DNA of 64,000 nt from Atrina japonica (lineage: Eukaryota; Mollusca; Bivalvia; Pterioida; Pinnidae), in the NCBI GenBank assembly GCA_030159075.1, contig BROG01000523.1:434001-498000 (forward strand). The letters run 5' to 3'. The notes beneath the pieces were generated by a model. That model searched no databases and was not told where the DNA came from. It saw only the letters and a program-made list of their open reading frames with translations. Shown in pieces: positions 1-11,352 of this stretch. The position numbers were made by a program, and so were the translations under genes. The first letter of the stretch is position 1; each line of letters starts with the position of its first letter.

Positions 1-1040
1 CTTAAATTCAACCTACAATCACTCATTGGTTAAACATTGGTTAACGTCACGTTAAACATTGGTTAACGTCACGTTAAATTTAACAACTTGTTATGCAACT
101 GGGTCCTGGTTACAAATCTATATGCAAAAGCATGTATTTGTCCGGCCGGACACATTTTCAGGTCCTTCCGATTATTATATGACACCGGTAAAATAGAGTA
201 CATCAATAAACATGTGTATGTTAATAAATGTGTTTACACGACACGTCATATAATCAGACTAAATATGCAAGAAAATCGAGAAGGAAAAAAAAAATTTTCT
301 TAAACTTTTTCTTATTTTTTTTATTATCTTTTGAAGAAATATGTTTTCCCTTTTTATGTATTTCCCTTTATCATTTAATGAATTAGGGTGGGATGTTACT
401 GTGTTGCAACACCCTCTTAGATTTCTTTTTTTTTTTAAAAAAACAACATACAAGACTGAACTACGGATCTGTCACGTGCGGGCTCGACTTTCATTTGTAC
501 ATATTAGAGAACGGTAGATAAGGGGGGATAATGCAGGATATGTTTCCGGTTTAACCTCCAGAAGACAATAAGTAGCTGTGGTAATTTGATGCGCTGTATC
601 TTGTGGTATGTAGCCCGACTGACATCCGTTTTTTTCCTGTATATTAGAATATTTATTGTTCGCATAAACATATTTAAAAGTTATATGCAAATAATAAGGG
701 ACATATACGAATATCGATCTTTTACAAAATTGACACAAACTTTCAGTGACAATGTCGATGATTTTCGGTAATTTTCAGCTTTACAAATTACAGAGTCTGA
801 CCCTGACTACAAAATATACTAGGCCTTTACTTATCTATAAAAACTTGAATCATTTAATATTATTGACAAAAAGATAATGGCATAGTAAAATATCTAGATT
901 ATCTGTAGTCGGACTTTGATCTAACGTGGGTCCTACTAATTAGAGGAATTTTTCTGGTTAGATTGGCACCTTGTGAAATCTGCACTTTGACTGAGTCACT
1001 TCGGCACCTAGATTTTATCATATATGCAAAACTGCATGTA
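1..1040. other. Flanking sequence without recognised gene
   Basis: AT-rich sequence with a short direct repeat in the first 80 bases (a unit around ggttaacgtcacgttaaa occurs twice). The open frames here are short, lack splice or domain support and have no recognisable product. A 5' exon of the downstream zinc-finger gene could be hidden here, but I could not identify one. Confidence 0.5.
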
Positions 1041-1059
1041 ACAGAGATAAATACTGTCT

Positions 1060-1425
1060 CTGCTTGGATTCGAACCAAGGACCCTTGGTTACAAGTCTGG
1101 TGCTCTACCCCACTAGCTCAAGCTAGTAGGAACACCATATATCTAACCCTGCCACATTATCCCCCTCCATTGAGAGAGTCGTCCTTACTCTCATTAGAGG
1201 TAGCTAACACCTGTGGGGCAATTTAAGGACAATCACCTTCACTAAACCAGGAAGAATCTAGCCCCATGTTGGGCGCATTGTAAAAGAGACAAATACTGCC
1301 TCTGCTTGGATTCGAACCTAGGACTCCTGGTTTACAAGTCTGGTGCTCTACTGATCGAGCTAAAGGGGGAACCCCACTAGCTCAAGCTAGTAGGAACACC
1401 ATATATCTGACCCTGCCACACATGT
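1060..1425 (-). mobile_element. tRNA-derived SINE fragments, two tandem copies
   Basis: Read on the minus strand, two stretches (about 1066-1112 and 1302-1370) carry tRNA-like heads. The second has an A-box-like segment, the anticodon-loop-like word cttgtaa (TGT, threonine-like) and a B box ggttcgaatcc. Both are followed by the same non-tRNA tail (the word agctagtaggaacaccatat occurs at about 1120 and 1387). The shared tail and lack of a complete cloverleaf point to SINE copies rather than working tRNA genes. Confidence 0.55.
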
Positions 1426-1487
1426 CCTTGACAATTTACCTTCTGTCTATCCTTCTAGGCATAGAGTTGTGCAGACAGGAGATTGAA

Positions 1488-1576
1488 TCTCACTTTGAAA
1501 ACTGGCATAACACAGGGTTGAAGCAGGGATCTTCATGTATAAGATTTGACACTCTACCAACTAAGCTGCTCTGTCC
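1488..1576 (-). mobile_element. tRNA-like SINE head fragment
   Basis: On the minus strand this reads as a degenerate tRNA-like segment: an A-box-like stretch with gttggtagag and a B-box-like stretch with a mismatch. It sits just upstream of the first recognised zinc-finger exon. It is probably a SINE remnant. Confidence 0.35.
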
Positions 1577-1669
1577 ACATGTTTGATTGCCCGACCAAGG
1601 TTTTACAATGGTTTGGCTTCTAATTTATATATCTATGTAAGCAAATTACAATATTTTTGTATTTAACAG

Positions 1670-1809
1670 ATGGTTTGGTATCAAAGGATGGGGTTATCAA
1701 GAGGAATCTTTTAGAATTTATGATTTGTAGTGACATGGCGACAGGTAGAGCAGACAATGCCCAGTCATCTTTGGATGTGGAATTCATCCTTAGAAATGTG
1801 GAAAATCTG
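1670..1809 (+). CDS. Zinc-finger gene exon a (N-terminal region)
   Basis: The acceptor atttaacag is followed by two bases completing a split codon, then 46 codons beginning GLVSKDGVIKRNLLEF, and ends at ctg|gtaaga in phase 0. The helix-like peptide matches no domain I can name. The exon is accepted because it is open, has good splice sites and joins the next exon in phase. It begins in phase 1, so at least one upstream exon is missing. Confidence 0.65.
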
Positions 1810-4800
1810 GTAAGAACTAAGATGATCAGCATGTAAGATCAAGAATACTAATTATTTAAGACTTTTAGCCACAAATTTTAATAATTTATCTGAAAATTTA
1901 ACTTAACTTCATTCTTCAGCTACAGTCAAACTTGCATTAAAGGCTTCTTCTATATAAAGGCCATATAGATATAACCGATATGACCTTTTTTATGGTGAAT
2001 AAACCTCTTTATAAAATCCTGTTCCCATGAGAAGCCTTTATGGACAATTTTGACTGTAATTCTGAAACCTGATAGCTTTACGCTAAATTAAGAATATAAA
2101 AGTACATGTAGACTCACTTGACCAGTGCTCAAATGGGAAAAGTGCTCAAACACTTCACAAATTTGCTGTTTTATTGTCTATACAAAGGAGGCTGATCAAC
2201 CAAAGGGTGACATAATTATGAGATACCAGTATGATCTGACTTATCTACCTCCCTGTTAAGAGAATTCTGTTTCAATTGACATAACTTAAACATCTGCAGA
2301 CGACATTTCATGCTAAAATCAAACCAAAATTTTTTGAAAATTTGAGTTGAAAACTTGTTATCTCGTTCCTGTTTTAACCATGTTATTGTACCTGAAAATA
2401 AATATTACTGCATCCTACAACAGAAAGAAGTTTTAATATTATATATCAACTGAAATATAACAAAAATTTGCATCTACAATTTATTTTTTGTGGTGTTCGA
2501 GCACTGTTCCAGTCCGATGCCGATTTCCGCCATTACAGTGGTGTCATGTGATCAGCTGCCAAAAATACATTTGAAAAGTCACGTAGTTCACACATTACGG
2601 AAAATACTCAACTTGTGTCTGTCATAACCTCAGAATTTATTTACTTTAATCTGCACCATCTGGGATGTAAATTACGAAAAACTGTGATTTTTGTTCGAGC
2701 ACTGGTCAAGTGAGTCTATTAAAATATTAGACTTTAAAGTACTTTTGAGTGGCAAAGCTCCCAGCCTTGTAACTCCTTTGCTGGTAAGATACAGAATTCA
2801 AGACAACCCTATATCTGCCACTGAAATGTGGTCTCACAAAAGGGGTTTTTATATATTTTAACGGTTTCCGTATCATGGTTTTATAAGGTGGTCTTTCCTT
2901 ATACAATGGTCTCAAGATAGGTTCTACTGTCAATAAACAGTTTGAGCTTACCTCTTTATAACAACCATGTTCAATTCTTGCAGGTTTTTCTCAATTTCAT
3001 TTGCTCTTAAATTATAAACATCACAATATATAGCAGACTGTAAATTATAAATGTCACAGTGTAAATTATAAACATCACAATAGCAGACTGTGGTTTAAAA
3101 CAGATTAAATTTATCATTGTTTATGTTGCTAAATTAAAGTTATTTGAATTACGCATATAAAAATCATAATTTGTCAGTTCCATTAAAAATTATTCTGTGT
3201 ATACAAATAACCTATTTTATTTTCATTGGTATATGTTTGCATTGTTGTATTGCATGATTTTTGTATTGAAATGCACATTTGTTCTGAATTATATGTCAAA
3301 AGCTGTTAAGGTATCCATTATTATTATCCATGAAAAAGTCTTATCATTCAATAGACACTTTATTGTACTGTAAGACTGTAGGGTCCATGTAAATCTTACC
3401 AGGTAATCATTTCGTCTGTAAATCTTACCAGGTAAATTTTGCTTCCCAGGTAATCCTATTTGCCATCTGTAAAACTGGGAAAAATCCGTCTGTAACTATG
3501 GTAATCCTATTATTTACTTGTGACGAGGTTTCCACTTTGATTAAGCAAATCAGTAAGTCCTTGGTTGTGTTGTGATTACAGTTTATTATATAGATCTATA
3601 TAGGAAAAAAACCTGTGGATAAAAATAAAAACTTTGATCAATATATATTTCCACAATATTTTTATTTTTGAAAGAAGTATAAACCTAAATATCTTTTAAG
3701 TTTGAAAAAGTCTTATCATTCAATACGAGTAAATATGAGAGATGAAAATAGTTAATCTTACCAGGTAATCCTATAATATCGGTCCATCAGTAAATCTTAC
3801 AAGGTAATCCTATAATATCTTTCCGTCAGTAAATCTTACCAGGTAATCCTACAATATTGGTCTGTCTGTAAATCTTACCAGGTAATCCTATAATATCAGT
3901 CTGTCTGTAAATCTTACCAGGTAATCCTATAATATCGGTCCGTCTGTAAATCTTACCAGGTAATCCTATAATATCGATCCGTCTGTAAATCTTGCCAGGT
4001 AATCCTATAATATCGGTCCGTCAGTAAATCTTACCAGGTAATCCTATAATATCGGTCCGTCTGTAAATCTTACCAGGTAATCCTATAATATTGGTCCGTC
4101 AGTAAATCTTACCAGGTAATCCTATAATATCAGTCCGTCTGTAAATCTTACCAGGTAATCGTATAATATTGGTTTGTCAGTGTATGAACTTATGGATGGT
4201 GTTAGTAGAAAATTTTGAAAGTCAGTATTTATAGGGAAGTGATATTGGACATTCACACTAACCACCGTTTAACACTCACGCAACCATGAAAAACATTACA
4301 TATACTTTCATACAGGTAACAGTTGAAAATACAGAATAGTACAAAAAAATAGACAATGACAACATAACTACAGTACAAGACAAAAATATAGAACATGCAC
4401 AAAACTCCATGTTTAAATTATATACAACATGTAACTGACAGCATGGTTGTCTTTTGAAGAAGTTTTGATTGAGTGGTACTTAAAGTTGTTAGACTCTACT
4501 TTGTTTTTCAAATTTGGGAAAAATAGTAAATTTGTCATTATAATGGTTTCTTTTACAAGATCCACATGTTGATGATATCAATTGCTGCATTGTAAATAAA
4601 ATTACTAGTATACAGCATGTTTGTTCTTGGCAAAATCCTGTTCTTTGGTGAAATTGTGGAAATAATAGTGTTAAAGTGTTAATAATGTTAAAGCAGTTTG
4701 ACTATACTTAAGCCCCACCTCCAGATTTAATATTTGGGTGTATTGCTTTTGTTCATTCTGACTGTCTGTTTGTAATACTTTTTACTTTTTCAGGAGAATC

Positions 4801-7800
4801 AAATAATTAATAAGATTCTATTTTTCTTCTCTGTTTGCAGTGCCTTAAATTGATAGAACTCGGCGAAGAATATTTTCTTGTAACAGCAAATCCTAAGCGC
4901 AGAGGAAGTAGCAAGCAGATTGGATCAAACCAAGGGAGACAATTCTTAAGCCAACAATCTGACTTTATCTACAAATTTATGAACTATTGCTATGGTAATA
5001 ACCAGATCAGTTGTAATGAAACTTGTTTTATAAAAGTATATACTGAAAATAGAATAATGATAAATTTTAAATGTCACAATGACAACAAAACACGTTGCTT
5101 ACTGAGATTTTTTTTATTGTTTTCCAACCAAATTCTATAAATTTCAATTTGTATGTCACTCAAGGTGACCTATAGCTGTCAACATTTGTCTGTCATCTTG
5201 GTTTATGTGTTGTAAACTTTTACACATATTTTACTTCTTCTGATGAATAAATTGTTTAATTTTAACCATACTTGGCTAAAATCATCCCCATGTAAATCAG
5301 CATAATGTTTGCAAATGAAAAGGGGCTAGTGCTGATAAGGGCCCCAGAGCGGTCAAAGCTTGGTAAAGCATAAATAAGAAATAGATATTTTAAAAACTTT
5401 GTCAGAAACTACATGCCTACTCCAACAATGTTAGAGGTTTAAAATGGCAAGATACTTTTTACTTGCTGTTAGCACATGGCATATCCATTACTACATGCCC
5501 AGTTTGACTGAAACTTGACCTGCTTCCAAGATGGCTACATTACTGGAACCAAAACCCTTTGGGTCATAGCTACTCTATTTTAAGCCAGAATGTCTTTGGA
5601 GTGAGTTTTGTTACACTGTAAGCATGGACTTTTATGCCTTGGAGTAATTTACGCTAAATATGTGATGATCACCCCCCACCCCCTCCCAGTACAAGCCCAC
5701 AGTTGTGCTAAAAATCATTGCTTAATCCAGGGCAGCTCACAGTATGTTGATGACATTGTGTAAAAAGAACACGCACACGTATGGTTTACATAAGAAAATA
5801 GCATAATAAACAATACAGAGATATCCATGATCATAATCTATGGGGCCGAGATAGTAAAATGATAGATGACTATGCATAATCACTAAGCGTGAGGTCAAAG
5901 GTCAATGGACACACATTTTTGTCTGTTACTTTGACTTTACTCTCTGGATTTTAATGTTTCTCAAACTTGACTTGTTGTTTGTACATTTCAGAAGCTAGTA
6001 GCAGAGCTGATGACAAAAAATCTCTGTTACTTCAGGCCAGTGGGAATGATAATAATTCTGATAGTACCCAAGCTTTGAACAGCTTTTTCTCACACCAAGA
6101 AAAGCAGGAGAATCCAAGTGAAAAAGAGGCTACACATGAAGCTAGAAGGGGAGACAACTCAATTGTTTATAAAACTCCTTGTGTAAATGCTCTATGTTTG
6201 AACCAAACTGATGCATGTACTTTATCTGCAAGGAGGTCAGGTAACCAGTTAAATTCCAACATCAAAGACAGGACAGGGAACCAGTTAAACCAAGGAGAAA
6301 GAGACAGAACTTGTTTGCAGAAGGAAAACACGGCTAGTTTGTATAATGACAGTTCCGGAATAATTGATAATGATATAAATGTCAACTTTGATTCTGACAA
6401 TGATGAGTTGTCGCAGATCATGGGAATGATAGTTCAGAATACAGTGTCATCATTTGATAATTCGTTTAAAGATCAATTGCCACAAAAATTGGCAAATAGA
6501 AGGAATGTGGAAAATGAAGTCGATGAAAATGAAGAAAAAGAGGAAACTAGTCAGCAAGAAGATGACAGTTCAGTTGATACAATTATAGAAGACACTTCAG
6601 AGATTGAATTGGCTGGAATCAAATCAAAAAATTATCCAAACAATGAAATGATTAATAAAACAAGAACTTCAACAAAGGGAGATAATTCTGTTTTGGACAT
6701 TGATAATGTGCAAAGAATAACAAGATCCAAACTAAGAGATGAGAAGGACAGCGATGATAGTCAACTGATAAAAAATAAAAAAGGAAAGGTATTTAAATGT
6801 GATTTGTGTGGGAAAGTTTTTACAAAAAAGTTTCGTTTAATTCGTCATGAGAAATCTCATACAGTCAAGAAAGAACAAAAAGCAGAAAATGTTGCAGAGA
6901 GTTTTAAATGTGTTGTTTGCAATCTGAAATTTAAAAATTTATCAAACTTACAGCGGCATGAAAAGAGACATAGCACTGAAAGAAACTTTTTGTGCGGCAA
7001 CTGTGGAAAAAAGTTCTATCGATCGGATGCACTGAAGAAACATGCTATGTGTCATTGCAAACCTCAAGAAGACCCAGTGAAAGAAGAAGTTACTTCCACA
7101 AATGAAAACATAGATAATATACATCAATGTGACACTTGTGATGAAATTTTGTCCAGTAGACGGAGTTTATTACGACATAAGAACAAACACACTGGTCTGA
7201 AAAATTACACATGTAAAGTGTGTAACAAGTCGTATAGCAGACAAGATGTGTATCGTCATCACATCAAAACTCATCAAAGTCAGACAGTGAAATGCGACAT
7301 CTGTCAGAAATCGTTTCTGTCTCAACAGAAACTTGATCAGCATGTCGAGAAGAACCACGATGATAGTAAGAATGAATACGAGTGTGGACAGTGTCATCAG
7401 AGGTACAAATGGGAGTATCTCCTAAGTTTCCATAACTGCAATAAATCGTATAAAGAAAATATGACCTTGTATTATCAACATATGCAAAAAGATCATGTCG
7501 AAAAATCTGAAGATATCGGTCAGCTGGAATGTCCGGTATGCAAGAAAACATTCAAACAAAAGCGAAGCATGATATCCCATTGGAAATCCCATCAAGAAGC
7601 AACAAAATATAAATGTTCTGTTTGTTCACAGTTATTTAAACAGCGCTGTAATCTGAACAAACATCTGCGCTTCGTACACTCTACAGAAAAAAACTTTGTA
7701 TGTGACATTTGCGGCAAAAGTTTCAAGCAAGGCGACACACTTAAACAGCATCGCAAACTTCACACTGATGGGCCACCGACACAATATCAATGTGAAACTT

Positions 7801-10192
7801 GTGGAAAGTACCTGTCTGGGTCGTCAGCATTAGAAATTCATATGAGGTCGCACTCGGGAGTAAAACCATTCATGTGTGAAATTTGCGGTAGAAGTTTCCG
7901 CCAGAGCGGAAACATGCAAAAGCACATGTTGGTCCACACAGACAAGACAACGTATAAGTGTGAGATATGTCAAAAAGAATACAAATATCAAGAAACGTGG
8001 AAAGCTCACATGAGGTCACATGTACTTAGAGAGGGCAAAGTTCAGGGAAATGCATCAGCGTACGGGAAATTTTATACGTGTCAGTATTGTGACAAAAAAA
8101 TGTCATCTGCTTCACAGTATAAGGTTCATTTGAGGTATGTACACTGTAGAAATTTTATCATATACTTTGTATATACACTAACTGAGGACACAAACATGTA
8201 CACATACTGAAGTTCTTCTATTCCTGGTGGGGGGGGTCGGGGGCAACAGGCAAGATTCTTGATCATGTGTAAATGAAAAAAAAGGCGAGTTAATCTGTAC
8301 TAAGAGGGGGTGTCTTATAGCTAAGGACATGTGCACGTATTGGGTGAAATACAGTATATAGATTTGAGGTAAGCTATGGTATATGTACATGTACATTGAC
8401 TTGAGATAACTGATATGTATGTATGTACATTTGAGGTAGGCTATGATACATCTATACTGACTTGAGATAAGCTGTGATATGTATGTATGTACATTTGAGG
8501 TAGGCTATGATACATCTATACTGACTTGAGATAAGCTGTGATATGTATGTATGTACATTTGAGGTAAGCTATGATACATCTATACTGACTTGAGATAACT
8601 CATTAACTGTGATATGTACATTTGAGGTAAGCTATGATACATCTATACTGACTTGAGATAAATGTGATATGTATGTATGTACATTTGAGGTAGGCTATGA
8701 TACATCTATACTGACTTGAGATAACTGTGATATGTACATATATGTATGTATGTACATTTGAGGTAGGCCATGATACATGTTCACTGACTTGAGATAATCT
8801 GTGATATTTACATATGTATGTACATTTGCAGTAGGCTATGATACATGTTCACTGACTTGAGATAAGTTTTGATATTTACATATGTATATACATCTGAGGT
8901 AGTCTATGGAAACATGTCTTTAGCCCAGTTTAGGTGTGAATGAGTTAATAGAATAATAGAATCTTCTACATATGTGTTAAGTAGATAAGGAAATGTTCAC
9001 CTGAGAGGTAAGAACATTTTTTTAGCCAGTCCGAGGGTTTCCTGAGGATTGGACTTTCAGATTCTTACCACAAGCATGGAGATCTCTGTTCCTACTTAAC
9101 ACACCCATGTTTGACTATTTTTGTCACATGATTTAAATGCATATTTACGTAGATTTACCCAGATAAAGTCTGACATGACTACATGTATGCACTGTATGCT
9201 AGAAGCCACAGAGACACTATGTCATAAATTGTATTGAGACGGAGTTATATTTTCACATGTAATTGTTGTCTTTTACGGGTGTGGGAGAATGCGTGATCTG
9301 TTACATTATCAAGTGTGGTTTCTATGTCATGTGGACTTTTGGAATTTGGAGTAGGTTGACAAATGACAAGTAAATAACAAACTTCAGTCATTTGCCATTT
9401 CTAAGGTTGACATGCCGATACATGTAAATGCACATTTGGCTTTTATCATAATGAAATATGTATGTGTATCATGAGTGTCTCTGTGTGTAGACACAAAGTA
9501 ATGGATGACCTTACAAGTGTCATGTCTATGTGTGTTGATATATGTATGTATATATTTTTTCTTCTTCTTCAGGACACAAAGTAATGGATGACCTTACAAG
9601 TGTCATGTCTATGTGTGTTGATATATGTATGTATATATTTTTTCTTCTTCTTCAGGACACAAAGTAATGGATGACCTTACAATTGTCATGTCTATGTGTG
9701 TTGATATATGTATGTATATATTTTTTCTTCTTCTTCAGGACACACACTAATGAGCGACCTTACAAGTGTCATGTCTGTGAGAAAGCTTTCAAAGAACATG
9801 GTAAACTTAGTCGACATTTAAAAATTCATGATTCAGAATTCCAAGTGAATACTAAACGCTTAAAACTGGATAAGAAATTGCCAGATGTTGAGCCCCAGCC
9901 AGAAGGGCAGCTTATGGCCCTCACCAGTGCACAGCCAATTGAAACCACTCATCATCAGTACATGGGAATACCACAACAAGAAAGTCAGATACCACAGAAC
10001 CACCTAGCTAGTCATATGGGACCACATCCTGTGCTTTTATTGGCCAGCGAATATCATCAACAGCAACAGCAGCAGCACATGCAGCCACAGCACCCATCTC
10101 CACATCCACAAGAAGAATTAGTCCCTATCACTTCCCATGATCAGTTCTACCGAGACATTAAATCTATGATGTTCCCAAACTCATCCTTGTAA
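1670..10192 (+). CDS. C2H2 zinc-finger protein gene (5' incomplete), exons 1670-1809, 4841-4994, 5992-8134, 9739-10192
   Basis: The four exons join with matching phases (0, 1, 2) and give about 962 residues plus a missing N terminus. Residues 1-97 form an N-terminal region rich in hydrophobic and charged residues that I cannot assign. A long acidic, Ser/Asn-rich linker follows, then about 15 C2H2 fingers of the C-x2-C-x12-H-x3/4-H type, one of them degenerate, and a short Gln/His/Pro-rich tail. By family knowledge this is a nuclear protein that binds DNA or RNA, probably a transcription regulator. Linkers between fingers are mostly not TGEKP, so orthology cannot be set by eye. It stands alone; the next gene is convergent on the minus strand. 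The stop codon TAA ends at 10192; the 3' UTR extent is not clear. Confidence 0.85.
1923..2056. mobile_element. Short inverted-repeat element with TA flanks
   Basis: The ends are cagtcaaa and, in inverse orientation, tttgactg, each flanked by TA. The inverted repeats extend inward as cagtcaaacttg versus cagtcaaaattg, with further similarity around aaaggc. About 134 bases, no coding capacity. TA flanks and CAGT ends suggest a Tc1/mariner-type non-autonomous element. Confidence 0.6.
2111..2716. mobile_element. 606-bp non-autonomous inverted-repeat element, TA target
   Basis: The left end gactcacttgaccagtgctc is the exact reverse complement of the right end (20 bases), and both are flanked by TA. 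The inside has no long ORF. It lies in the intron between the first two recognised zinc-finger exons. The TA flanks suit the Tc1/mariner superfamily. Confidence 0.75.
2740..2929. mobile_element. Degenerate inverted-repeat element related to 10569-10709
   Basis: It shares with the 10.6-kb element the words gccactgaaatgtggtctc and a right end of the form ggtctcaag...ggttctactg. The left end is not preserved, so this is a truncated copy. Confidence 0.45.
3750..4180. repeat. 39-bp minisatellite carrying AG|GTAAT in each unit
   Basis: About eleven units built around cttaccaggtaatcctataa, followed by a variable atatcggtccgtctgtaaat segment, with period 39. Two outlying partial units occur at about 3390-3480. 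The array lies in the intron between 1809 and 4841. Every unit presents a splice-like caggtaat word. Confidence 0.85.
4841..4994 (+). CDS. Zinc-finger gene exon b
   Basis: Acceptor ttctctgtttgcag, then codons beginning CLKLIELGEEYFLVTANPKR, ending in phase 1 at tatg|gtaata. It is joined in phase 0 to the upstream exon and in phase 1 to the finger exon, where the split codon becomes Glu. Together with exon a it forms a roughly 97-residue N-terminal region of unknown type. Read-through past the donor stops at 5140. Confidence 0.7.
5160..5700. repeat. Dispersed repeat fragment in intron
   Basis: The segment opens with a motif around aggtgacctatagctgtcaa, similar to one near 13790. I recognise it as a repeat type common in bivalve DNA, but ends and class cannot be set here. 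No coding signal. Confidence 0.35.
5992..8134 (+). CDS. Zinc-finger gene main exon: acidic linker and fingers 1-14
   Basis: Acceptor gtacatttcag and donor ttgag|gtatgt. The first 270 residues or so are Ser/Asn/Glu-rich and likely disordered. Fingers begin near 6799 (FKCDLCGKVF...) and run to the exon end. Finger 14 is cut by the intron: its last His (HLRTH) is supplied by the next exon, in phase 2. The unit at about 7377-7494 has one good Cys pair (YECGQC), then a second segment with only one Cys, so it looks like a degenerate or partly fused finger. The start of the frame before 5992 is intron, not a start codon. Confidence 0.92.
8365..8905. repeat. About 64-bp minisatellite in the last intron
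   Basis: About nine copies of a unit containing gtacatttgaggtaggctat, tgatacatctatactgact and tgagataagctgtgatatg. Units vary in the number of tatg repeats. The array is intronic in the zinc-finger gene. A half copy of the TTAA inverted-repeat element (near 8914-8942, with gtgaatgagttaa) follows. Confidence 0.85.
9490..9738 (+). repeat. Three 83-bp tandem copies of the 3' splice site and exon edge
   Basis: Units at 9490-9572, 9573-9655 and 9656-9738. Each begins with a mutated copy of the first bases of the last exon (gacacaaagtaatggatgac) and ends with tttttcttcttcttcag, the acceptor of that exon. The real exon begins at 9739 as gacacacactaatgagcgac. In the reading frame used by the real exon, each copy hits a TGA after a few codons. 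Confidence 0.9.
9739..10192 (+). CDS. Zinc-finger gene last exon: finger 14 end, finger 15, Gln/His tail
   Basis: Joined in phase 2 to 8134, it completes HLRTHTNERPYKC, a normal inter-finger linker, which strongly supports this acceptor. One full finger follows (YKCHVC...HLKIH), then a tail with Gln and His runs (about 10054-10090) and a C terminus ending in NSSL before TAA. No other domain is visible in the tail. Confidence 0.88.
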
Positions 10193-11350
10193 CTGTAATT
10201 TAGAGTGTCTGAGGTCAGGTAAGTCATTTGACCCATTCTAATCTGCCTTCATGTTGATGTTGGTCACAGGAGAATATTTAAAATATTTCGCTTCTTAAAC
10301 GTCACTGGAGTCATTTGAAGGTGTTGAGGTAGGGCAGTCATGTACTACAGTATACATCTACCAAGGTAAAGTGTCACATCTGGGTTCTGTTATAAACCAA
10401 AACAGTGTGGTCTATTTTCTAAAACAGTGGTGTACAGGCAGAAACATTTTACATTGTTCTTATTCCATGCATTATTGTGGCTGTCGTATTTTTGTTCGGC
10501 AAATAGCGTGTCACTGCTGTTATGATCCTCTATAGATTTGTTGTATTGATAAACATTTTGTCTTAGTACAGTAATACCTGTCTCAAGAGACCACTTATTT
10601 GCCACTGAAATGTGGTCTCTCAAGACAGGTGGTCCCTCAAAAGAGATATTTTTACAGTTATTTAACCGAGTGGTCTTCACAATTTGGTCTCAAAAGACAG
10701 GTTCAACTGAAGAGCAATACATACATTTATCAGATTTAGTCAGAATGAGTACTTTTAATGAGTTCTGTTTAATCCTATCCATATAAAAAGTCAGTGCAAT
10801 AACTCAGTAATGCCAAATTTTGTACTATAATGATCCTCTTTCGAGCATGCTGAATAATTATGACACCAATTATTTATAATACATATCTAACAGTGTTGTG
10901 TGTTTGTATCTCAGTTGCAGACATGTTCTACCATACTTGACCTTAATCACACAATTCAACCCCAAAGTTTTTACTTTTAGTGTTAAATGGTTAAATGGTC
11001 TAGGTTATTACATGTACTTTAGTTCATTAGTTTATAACTAGATGAAATATGGGATACCCTGTTATGGATTTTAATGAAATCTTACAGGAAACAAGTACTT
11101 ACCAAGTCCTCTACCAAGTTTGTGTTTTTTCAACCAGACCAATTTAGGGGTGGATCTTAGGTGGGGCAAAATATGTTCCAGAATGTACCCCTATTTGAAA
11201 ATTGTCTCCTCCAGAATCACTGCATAAATTGAAAAACTAAATGCATCTTCTTGATCTACATAAATGTATGATTCAAGGTTGTGTTTTTAGGTAGAAATTG
11301 GAAAATTAGTTATTGACATGTTTTTTTCTGATTAGTGAGGTGGTTTTTTT
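10193..11350 (+). other. Probable 3' UTR and flank of zinc-finger gene
   Basis: No further coding exon is seen. AT-rich sequence with the inverted-repeat element at 10569-10709. I could not choose a polyadenylation signal with confidence. Confidence 0.35.
10569..10709. mobile_element. Short inverted-repeat element (CAGT ends)
   Basis: Left end cagtaatacctgtctcaaga and right end tctcaaaagacaggttcaactg are inverse of each other with a few mismatches. A TA precedes the left end. About 140 bases with no coding capacity. A degraded relative lies at 2740-2929. Confidence 0.6.
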
Positions 11351-11352
11351 AA

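Noticed and set aside
1302..1370. A tRNA-Thr gene on the minus strand
   Set aside because: The A and B boxes are present, but a full acceptor stem is not, and the copy shares its non-tRNA tail with a second head nearby; better read as a SINE.
3750..4180. Regular repeats suggestive of a CRISPR array
   Set aside because: Units are contiguous 39-mers without unique spacers, in a eukaryotic intron; it is a minisatellite. The same applies to 25830-26600, 28415-29060 and 32815-33055.
7264..7551. Minus-strand ORFs inside the zinc-finger exon
   Set aside because: Antisense to conserved C2H2 fingers; no independent support.
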